Of a DNA stretch of 64,000 bases, positions 56,772-64,000 are shown piece after piece. This DNA comes from Botryotinia globosa. Taxonomy: Eukaryota > Ascomycota > Leotiomycetes > Helotiales > Sclerotiniaceae. The stretch is from assembly GCA_014898425.1 (NCBI GenBank), contig RCSZ01000001.1, forward strand, positions 310,001 through 374,000, read 5' to 3'. Both the position numbers and the translations under genes were made by a program. Each line of letters opens with the position of its first letter. Positions within the stretch are counted from its first letter, which is position 1. Below the pieces are notes generated by a model. It was not told the DNA's origin. It was given only the letters and a program-made list of their open reading frames with translations, and made no database searches.

Positions 56772-59700
56772 ATGTCTCCGTCAACGCTGGACTCAGCTGA
56801 AGTGCAATGGCAAGCCCAACTTGCTGCTATGAAAAACGCCTTGGCAGAGTTGAATTTGCCTCCGAGCTCGACGAATGGGGAAACTAAATCATATGATATC
56901 GACGTTGACTTCGACGACGACGATGAATTTACTTCCGGAAATAGCGGGGACGATGTTTGGGATTTCATTAGTGATGAGGATGATGATTTGTCCAGCAGTG
57001 ATGTCAACGACGATTTCCCTAGTCTTTCTGACTCCGCTGGTGCAGGCAACTATGGACCTCAATGGTTGAAGCGCAAATGTATGGAGATTGCTCAGAGGAA
57101 GCAGGGACTTTCAGGAAACGACCTCCAGGAACAGATCATAGCAATCTTAGGGTCTGATAGTGGTGAGGAAGAGCTTCAGTCCACTTTGATTGACATGATC
57201 GGCTTTGATGATATAGAATTTGCCATTGAAGTCATCTCCCACCGCAAGGATATTACCGCCGCTTCACGTTCTATTGGAACTCAAGATGACGGCATCTTTA
57301 CTGGAAAGTTACAGACCAGGAAGGAACGAGAAGCAACCTTACGACAGAGAGATTACGAGCATAAACATGCCGCACTAGGACCGTCCATTAATCGCGACGA
57401 AGAAAAATATCCTCACGTCTATAAATCGCATCATGCTGGTAATATACTGGATTCGAGAGGAAAGAAGTATGCACTGCCGGTGGGTAGTGAGAGAACAGAA
57501 CACGAGAGATACTCGGAATATACTGTCCCAGCTGGAAAGGTTGGAACTTTAGGTGCAGGTCGAAGACTTGTCGAGATTTCTGAGATGGATGGCCTTTGCA
57601 AGAGAACTTTCAAGGGTTACAAGTCTCTCAATCGAATGCAGAGTTTGGTCTATCCAGTAGCATACAAGACCAGCGAAAACATGTTGATTTGTGCTCCCAC
57701 TGGTGCTGGTAAAACCGATGCAGCAATGCTTACGATACTTCACGCCATTGGAGAAAATGTTTCGCCACACCCATCGGAGAATCCAGAATCCTCAGACTTT
57801 GTGGTCAATTTCAATGATTTCAAGATTGTCTATGTTGCTCCAATGAAAGCATTGGCAGCCGAAATCACACAAAAGCTAGGTAGTCGTCTAGCGTGGTTGG
57901 GTATACAAGTTCGCGAGTTTACTGGTGATATGCATCTCACTAAGAAGGAAATCACCCAAACTCAAATTATCGTCACAACTCCTGAAAAATGGGACGTGGT
58001 CACTCGGAAAGGCACTGGAGATACTGAATTGGTTCAAAAGGTTCGACTTTTGATTATTGATGAAGTACATATGCTACACGATGATCGAGGTTCTGTCCTA
58101 GAATCATTAGTTGCCCGTACTGAGCGTCAAGTTGAGAGCACTCAATCTCTCATCCGTATCGTGGGACTTTCTGCTACCCTTCCGAACTACATCGATGTGG
58201 CCGATTTTCTCAAAGTCAATCGTTATGCGGGTCTATTTTATTTCGACGCTAGCTTCAGACCTGTACCTCTCGAACAGCACTTCATCGGAGTTAAAGGGAA
58301 GGCTGGAACCAGACAATCACGAGAGAATATTGATACAACTGCATTTGAAAAAGTCCGAGAGATGCTGGAACTTGATCACCAAGTCATGGTCTTTGTTCAT
58401 TCGAGGAAGGACACTTTCAACACTGCTAAGATGTTGTATGAAAAGGCTATTGAGCAAGTTTGTGTAGACTTATTTGATCCCACTAATCATCCTCAATATG
58501 AAGCAGCTGTAAAGGATATGAAGAGCTCACGAGGTCGTGAACTTCGAGAGTTAGTACCAAAAGGTATTGGTATTCATCATGCAGGTATGGCTCGTTCAGA
58601 CAGAAACCTGATGGAGAGATTATTTGGAAGTGGTGTTCTCAAAGTTCTTGTCTGTACAGCTACCTTAGCATGGGGTGTTAATTTGCCCGCTGCAGCAGTA
58701 GTAATTAAAGGTACACAAGTATACAGTGCTCAAGAAGGTAAATTTATCGACCTTGGAATCTTGGACGTTCTTCAAATTTTCGGTCGTGCAGGTAGACCAC
58801 AATTTCAGGATACTGGTATTGGTATGATTTGTACAACAGCAGATAAGCTTGATCACTATCTTCAGGCGGTCACATCCCAAGTCCCTATCGAGTCTCGATT
58901 CTCGAAACATCTCGTGGATAATCTTAACGCTGAAATCGGTTTGGGGACAGTGACATCGATCCCTGAAGCTGTTGCATGGCTTGGATACTCTTATCTATTC
59001 GTTCGAATGAAGAGGGATCCTTTGACTTATGGCATAGATTGGGCTGAAGCTCGCGATGACCCAAATTTGGTGCAGCGTCGAAGACAATTATGCATTCAAG
59101 CAGCAAAGACACTTCAGCAAAGCCAAATGATTATTTTCAATGAAACGACCGAGGAGCTCAGAAGTAAGGATGTTGGACGTATTGCAAGTCAATTTTATGT
59201 CCTCCATACCAGTATTCAGATATTTAACACTATGATGCAACCTCAATCGTCCGAAGCTGATGTTCTCACGATGATTGCTATGAGCGGAGAGTTTGATCAA
59301 ATTCAATCAAGAGACAGCGAGTCAAAGGAGCTTACCAGCTTGAGAGAAGATTTCTCTCCTTGTCAGGTAAAAGGTGGAACTGATTCCTCACACGCCAAGA
59401 CGAACATCCTCCTACAATCTTACATATCTCGAGCCAAACTTGAGGACTTTGCTCTAGCCAACGATACAAACTACGTTGCTCAGCAATCGGCCAGAATTTG
59501 TCGTGCATTATTCATGATTGCTTTGAATCGACGTTGGGGTCATCAATGTCTCGTGCTTCTCTCGCTATGCAAGTCAATTGAGAAAAGAATTTGGCCATTC
59601 CAACATCCTCTTCATCAATTTGAGCTAGCCCAGCCAATTCTTAAACAGCTTGATGATAAGGAAAATCTTTCCATTGAAACTCTAAAGGAGATGGACGCAG

Positions 59701-62700
59701 CTGAAATTGGTGCCATGGTACACAATCCTGGTGCTGGAAGGACAATCTCAAGAATTCTTGATAACTTTCCTACATTGAGCGTGGAAGCCGAAATTGCTCC
59801 ACTGAATAGAGATGTTCTGAGAATCCGTCTTTACCTCACGCCGGAGTTCAAATGGAACGATCGCCACAATGGTACATCGGAAAGCTATTGGATCTGGGTT
59901 GAGAACTCGGAGACTTCTGAAATATACCATCACGAGTTCTTCATTCTGAACAGAAAGAAGTTATACGATGACCACGAACTCAGCTTTACTATCCCACTAT
60001 CGAATCCGCTCCCCACGCAGATTTATGTAAGAGCAGTTTCTGATAGATGGCTGGGCGCAGAAACGGTGTATCCAATTTCTTTCCAACATTTAATCAGACC
60101 TGACACCGAAAGTGTGTACACTGATCTTTTGAATCTTCAACCCCTACCAATTACTGCCCTGAAGAATCCGGCCCTGGAGGAGATTTATGGCAAACGTTTC
60201 CAGTTTTTCAATCCTATGCAAACTCAGATCTTTCACACTTTGTATCATACACCAGCAAATGTTCTTCTTGGGTCACCAACCGGATCTGGAAAGACTATTG
60301 CTTGTGAGTTGGCTATGTGGTGGGCGTTCCGCGAGAAGCCTGGCTCTAAGGTTGTCTACATCGCTCCTATGAAAGCACTTGTTCGAGAGCGAGTTAAAGA
60401 TTGGGGGGCTAGATTAACTCGACAAATGGGCTTGAAATTAGTTGAGTTGACTGGTGATAACACACCTGATACGCGAACTATTCGAGATGCGGACATCATT
60501 ATTACTACTCCAGAAAAATGGGATGGTATTAGTCGTTCTTGGACTACGAGAGGTTACGTTCGACAAGTTAGCTTGGTTATTATTGATGAAATTCATTTGC
60601 TTGGTGGAGATCGTGGTCCAATTTTGGAGATTATTGTTTCTCGTATGAATTACATTGCAACTCAGACCAACAACTCAGTCAGACTTATGGGTATGTCGAC
60701 TGCGTGCGCCAATGCTATGGATTTAGGAAACTGGCTTGGTGTTAAGGAAGGATTGTTCAACTTCAGGCATTCGGTAAGACCTGTTCCACTGGAGATTTTT
60801 ATCGATGGTTTCCCAGAGGTTCGAGGCTTCTGCCCCCTAATGCAATCTATGAACAGACCGACTTTCCTGGCCATCAAAACACACAGTCCAGAAAAACCGG
60901 TCATTGTTTTTGTTGCTTCTCGTAGACAAACACGTTTGACAGCTAAGGACTTGATTAACTTTTGTGGTATGGAGGATAACCCTCGTCGGTTTGTCAAGAT
61001 GTCTGAGGAAGATCTCCAACTGAACCTTGCCCGAGTCAAGGATGACGCTTTGAAGGAAGCCCTAAGTTTTGGTATCGGTTTGCATCATGCTGGTCTGATT
61101 GAATCTGATCGTTCATTGGCCGAAGAACTATTTGCCAACAACAAGATTCAGATCCTCGTTGCAACATCCACTCTAGCCTGGGGCGTTAATCTTCCAGCTC
61201 ATTTAGTCGTTGTAAAGGGTACTCAGTTCTTCGACGCTAAGACTGAAGGATACAAAGATATGGACTTGACAGATGTACTACAAATGTTGGGTCGTGCTGG
61301 ACGTCCTCAATTCGATACGTCAGGAATCGCTCGTATCTTCACGCAAGATTCAAAGAAAGCATTTTACAAACACTTCCTACATACAGGTTTCCCAGTAGAA
61401 TCCTCTCTTCACAACGTCCTAGACAACCATCTTGGCGCTGAAGTATCCGCTGAAACCATCACTACCAAACAAGATGCCCTGGACTATCTCACCTGGACAT
61501 TCTTCTTCCGACGTCTCCATAAAAATCCTTCATACTATGGTCTTGAAATCTCGGCCGAAGAACACAATACCATTGCTGCTCAACAAATGGCCAATGATTA
61601 CATGATCTCAATGGTAGATAAGTCATTAGACGAGCTCGCCGAATCCAAATGTCTGGAAATCTACCCTAACGGCAACATCGATTCTACCCCTCTCGGAAAA
61701 ATCATGTCCTACTACTATCTTTCTCACAAAACCATTCGTCACCTAGTTAAACATGCTAAACCAAATGCTTCATTCCGCGATGTGCTTTCTTGGATGTCTT
61801 CCGCAACCGAATATGACGAGCTCCCCGTTCGTCATAACGAAGATCTCATTAACATTGAACTTTCCAAGAACCTACCTCTCCCAGCAGATGCAGCACATTT
61901 TAATGGCCTTCCAATGTGGGATCCTCACGTGAAAGCATTTTTGTTACTTCAGGCCCACATGAGCAGGATTGATCTTCCCATTTCTGATTATGTGGGTGAT
62001 CAAACCAGTGTTCTTGACCAAGCTATCCGTATCATTCAAGCTTCCATCGATGTCCTTACGGAATTGGGATATCTATCAAGCGTCGTGCAAATGATCACTT
62101 TACTTCAATGTATCAAATCAGCTCGTTGGCCTGAAGACCACGCTTTGTCTATCTTCCCTGGTGTAGTTCCTGATTTCAAACCATCCAAGGACAACGACAT
62201 TCCCACATCACTTCAACAATTCTCAGCCTTACCTCAAAACGTGTACCAATCTCTCAAAAACAAACTACAACTTCCAAGTAGAAATACACAAGCTTTTGAT
62301 AAAGCAGCAAACATGATACCGAACTTGAAAGTTGAAGTACAAAATGTTACTGCGTTGAAAATGGATGTTGTAATCAAGAGACTTAATGGGTTGGTGGATA
62401 AGGAAGGGAAAATGTATGCGCCTCGATTCCCCAAGAGTCAGAGTGAGGGATGGTTTGTTGTGCTTTGTAGCAAAGGAAGTGATGAGGTGGCTGCTATTAA
62501 GAGATTGGGTTGGAGTGCTCCTAAGACCAACTTGAAGAGTAAAGGTGCTCAGAATGTAAATGCTGGCAATGGAGATGAGGGAAAACAGAATACCAGTGTG
62601 ATAGGCATAGGAGTCAAACCTCAAGCAAAAGCAACACTTAAATTTCCTGGAACGGAAGAAGGAGAGGAAGGAAATATCATGGATGGGAGAGTATTCGATG

Positions 62701-62828
62701 TTTGGGTTGTCAGTGATGGATATAGGGGGTTGATTTATAAGGTTGAAGGGGTAGAGATACCAGATGTCATGAAGGTTAGGGTCGAGGATGAGGGGAAAGG
62801 GAAAGATGGGAAGGGGAAGGGAAAATGA
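56772..62828 (+). CDS. SLH1: Ski2-like RNA helicase Slh1/ASCC3 (RQT complex)
   Basis: A tandem-cassette DExH helicase that splits collided ribosomes in ribosome-associated quality control. The gene is intronless with 2018 residues, the expected size. The N-terminus has acidic stretches (about 40-80). Cassette 1: Walker A APTGAGKT near 308, box II DEVH near 430, SATLPN, GRAGRPQF, then a Sec63 domain. Cassette 2: Walker A GSPTGSGKT near 1167, box II DEIH near 1273, a second GRAGRPQF and a second Sec63 domain. Both ATP sites look intact. Slh1 is preferred over Brr2 because of total length, the N-terminal region and the absence of Brr2's PWI-like part. The C-terminus is a GKG/DGKG repeat tail. 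Confidence 0.95.
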   Translation: MSPSTLDSAEVQWQAQLAAMKNALAELNLPPSSTNGETKSYDIDVDFDDDDEFTSGNSGDDVWDFISDEDDDLSSSDVNDDFPSLSDSAGAGNYGPQWLKRKCMEIAQRKQGLSGNDLQEQIIAILGSDSGEEELQSTLIDMIGFDDIEFAIEVISHRKDITAASRSIGTQDDGIFTGKLQTRKEREATLRQRDYEHKHAALGPSINRDEEKYPHVYKSHHAGNILDSRGKKYALPVGSERTEHERYSEYTVPAGKVGTLGAGRRLVEISEMDGLCKRTFKGYKSLNRMQSLVYPVAYKTSENMLICAPTGAGKTDAAMLTILHAIGENVSPHPSENPESSDFVVNFNDFKIVYVAPMKALAAEITQKLGSRLAWLGIQVREFTGDMHLTKKEITQTQIIVTTPEKWDVVTRKGTGDTELVQKVRLLIIDEVHMLHDDRGSVLESLVARTERQVESTQSLIRIVGLSATLPNYIDVADFLKVNRYAGLFYFDASFRPVPLEQHFIGVKGKAGTRQSRENIDTTAFEKVREMLELDHQVMVFVHSRKDTFNTAKMLYEKAIEQVCVDLFDPTNHPQYEAAVKDMKSSRGRELRELVPKGIGIHHAGMARSDRNLMERLFGSGVLKVLVCTATLAWGVNLPAAAVVIKGTQVYSAQEGKFIDLGILDVLQIFGRAGRPQFQDTGIGMICTTADKLDHYLQAVTSQVPIESRFSKHLVDNLNAEIGLGTVTSIPEAVAWLGYSYLFVRMKRDPLTYGIDWAEARDDPNLVQRRRQLCIQAAKTLQQSQMIIFNETTEELRSKDVGRIASQFYVLHTSIQIFNTMMQPQSSEADVLTMIAMSGEFDQIQSRDSESKELTSLREDFSPCQVKGGTDSSHAKTNILLQSYISRAKLEDFALANDTNYVAQQSARICRALFMIALNRRWGHQCLVLLSLCKSIEKRIWPFQHPLHQFELAQPILKQLDDKENLSIETLKEMDAAEIGAMVHNPGAGRTISRILDNFPTLSVEAEIAPLNRDVLRIRLYLTPEFKWNDRHNGTSESYWIWVENSETSEIYHHEFFILNRKKLYDDHELSFTIPLSNPLPTQIYVRAVSDRWLGAETVYPISFQHLIRPDTESVYTDLLNLQPLPITALKNPALEEIYGKRFQFFNPMQTQIFHTLYHTPANVLLGSPTGSGKTIACELAMWWAFREKPGSKVVYIAPMKALVRERVKDWGARLTRQMGLKLVELTGDNTPDTRTIRDADIIITTPEKWDGISRSWTTRGYVRQVSLVIIDEIHLLGGDRGPILEIIVSRMNYIATQTNNSVRLMGMSTACANAMDLGNWLGVKEGLFNFRHSVRPVPLEIFIDGFPEVRGFCPLMQSMNRPTFLAIKTHSPEKPVIVFVASRRQTRLTAKDLINFCGMEDNPRRFVKMSEEDLQLNLARVKDDALKEALSFGIGLHHAGLIESDRSLAEELFANNKIQILVATSTLAWGVNLPAHLVVVKGTQFFDAKTEGYKDMDLTDVLQMLGRAGRPQFDTSGIARIFTQDSKKAFYKHFLHTGFPVESSLHNVLDNHLGAEVSAETITTKQDALDYLTWTFFFRRLHKNPSYYGLEISAEEHNTIAAQQMANDYMISMVDKSLDELAESKCLEIYPNGNIDSTPLGKIMSYYYLSHKTIRHLVKHAKPNASFRDVLSWMSSATEYDELPVRHNEDLINIELSKNLPLPADAAHFNGLPMWDPHVKAFLLLQAHMSRIDLPISDYVGDQTSVLDQAIRIIQASIDVLTELGYLSSVVQMITLLQCIKSARWPEDHALSIFPGVVPDFKPSKDNDIPTSLQQFSALPQNVYQSLKNKLQLPSRNTQAFDKAANMIPNLKVEVQNVTALKMDVVIKRLNGLVDKEGKMYAPRFPKSQSEGWFVVLCSKGSDEVAAIKRLGWSAPKTNLKSKGAQNVNAGNGDEGKQNTSVIGIGVKPQAKATLKFPGTEEGEEGNIMDGRVFDVWVVSDGYRGLIYKVEGVEIPDVMKVRVEDEGKGKDGKGKGK

Positions 62829-63323
62829 GAAACTGATGGTAGTCGGTGTGAGAGGATAGGAAGGGGAAGATAGAGGACGATGAAGTAAATAGATGCATAC
62901 ATGAGTATGAATATACGAACGTGTATACTTATGTACAGAACAGAATATGAAATCATGATATACCTACTATTCAAGATTTTTTTTCAAATCAGAATCCCTC
63001 TCTATAGATATTGAATGTGGGATCTTGATTGACGTCCATCAAGGGGGTGTGGGCCAAATTAGACGTGAAGTTCATATTGTTTACCACAAACACCTTCTAT
63101 CTCTTCCAATTTTTGGTCAGTTCTGACTTTTCGGCGGAAACCTTATGCGTAATGAGGACACACAATTACAACAGCTGAATTTTGCAATAAAAACCCTGGA
63201 TGTAATTATTCGAACCCTTGGGTAGATAGATTAGATACATGTGGCACAGCATGCAAGTAAGATCAACTGTTTGAAGTGAGCGAGTTGAAATATCTTTACC
63301 CCTCTTCAATTGATTATTCTAAG
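62829..63323. other. Intergenic, nothing recognised
   Basis: The 3' flank of SLH1 and the upstream region of the P450 gene, AT-rich and without repeats of note. Confidence 0.5.
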
Positions 63324-64000
63324 ATGTATTTAATAAATAAAAAATACCTATTTATGTTTTTCGGGTTTAACTATCTATCTGTATCCAAGTTGTATGTAAC
63401 AGTACCAACCCTTGAAAAATTTCTCAAGTCTCTGTCCAGATTCCCAGAAGAGAAACATGAGTACACCTTCCCCTCGTCTAATCCTCCTGAATTACCATTC
63501 AAGGAATGGGGTTTTGCAGTCCTCACAGTATTCATTCTCGTACGTATACATATCTATAAAAAATCCCCGACATCTCATCGCGTACTCACAATCGCAGTAC
63601 CATATTTCCCACACAATCCACACCATTTACCTACACCCACTCTCCGCATTCCCGGGTCCGATCCCCTGGATCTGCACACGCATCCCCTACCCCCAAGACG
63701 TGTACGCTCTGCACTGCAAATACGGACCCATCGTGCGTATTGCCCCCGATGAACTCTCCGTCGCGACCTCGCTGGCCTGGCACCATATCTATTCGAATCA
63801 CGGGAACACCCCGCGTTCCCGAAAAGTTATCTTTGGCATGGGGGTAAGACCGGCAGACCTATGTCTGTGCTTAATGCGCTGGAGCCTGCAACGCATCGCA
63901 GATTTCGCGGGGCGATGGACCGCGCGTTTACGGAGCGCGCGGTGGGGAGACAGGAGGGCATGATTGTGTCGTATGTGGATGGTTTGATGACGCGCTTACG
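63324..64000 (+). pseudogene. Cytochrome P450, 5' part, with apparent frameshift; runs off the window
   Basis: Exons about 63324-63539 and 63598 onward join through a 58-nt intron (GTACGT...GCAG) to give VLTVFIL then YHISHTIHTIYLHPLSAFPG, the membrane helix and proline hinge of a fungal P450. KYGPIVRIAPDELSV follows, a very typical segment. Between RIPY and QDVYALH about 10-12 residues seem to be missing relative to most relatives. After VIFGMG at about 63843 the frame must shift: P450-like coding (LNALEPATHRRFRGAMDRAF, then VDGLMTRL) continues one frame over, as if one G were lost from the G run at 63840-63844. The haem motif lies beyond the window. A pseudogene or a sequence error are both possible. 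The start codon is uncertain. GC content rises sharply from about 63640. Confidence 0.7.

Noticed and set aside
63844..63901. A 58-nt GTAAGA...CAG intron in the P450
   Set aside because: It has good splice ends but leaves the following P450-like segment out of frame and removes LNALEPATHR, which itself looks like P450 coding.

Overview
The window is nuclear DNA of a filamentous ascomycete. Genes are well spaced, most carry a few short GT-AG introns (about 48-80 nt, some longer), and the intergenic DNA is rich in microsatellites and AT-rich blocks. The gene set (NTE1 with its long spacer regions, a KapC-type bZIP, fungal DUF7708 and DUF7025/AAA proteins, a fungal caleosin, a 2EXR-type protein) points to Pezizomycotina. 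Protein wording and AT-rich decayed islands suggest Leotiomycetes, probably near Sclerotiniaceae (Botrytis/Sclerotinia/Monilinia). That placement is inference from memory, not a search.

Layout. 1-7.5 kb: eIF2-alpha (minus) and the lysophospholipase NTE1 (plus) diverge from a 538-bp promoter. 8-11.4 kb: a guanine deaminase, then about 1 kb of extremely AT-rich DNA holding three decayed copies of one repeat. 11.4-15.7 kb: a secreted GMC flavo-oxidoreductase and a mitochondrial carrier. 16-21.4 kb: a head-to-head pair of accessory genes, a DUF7708 protein without a Walker A motif and a DUF7025-AAA ATPase. 21.4-23.4 kb: a stem-loop followed by long satellite arrays. 23.4-28 kb: a 2EXR-like membrane protein, a pterin-carbinolamine dehydratase and a caleosin. 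28.9-33 kb: the ribosome-biogenesis ATPase AFG2 diverging from an uncharacterised gene. 34.5-42.8 kb: SEC4, NCA2 and a PPR protein. 42.8-46.7 kb: a gene-poor stretch. 46.7-56.5 kb: KapC-like bZIP, ARP5, IES6, GOT1, YKT6. 56.8-62.8 kb: the 2018-residue helicase SLH1. The right edge holds the 5' part of a cytochrome P450 that needs a frameshift.

Functional links. ARP5 and IES6, two direct partners within the INO80 remodeller, lie head to head about 1 kb apart. SEC4, GOT1 and YKT6 all serve secretory traffic. NCA2 and the PPR protein are adjacent and both probably act in mitochondrial gene expression. eIF2-alpha, AFG2 and SLH1 serve translation or ribosomes. The least explained parts are the DUF7708/AAA pair with its flanking repeats, and the gene at 31.7-33.1 kb.

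Gene models were assembled by hand from reading frames and splice signals. Where exon sums are a multiple of three and the joined protein matches its family, confidence is high. Start codons, UTRs and very short exons remain predictions.
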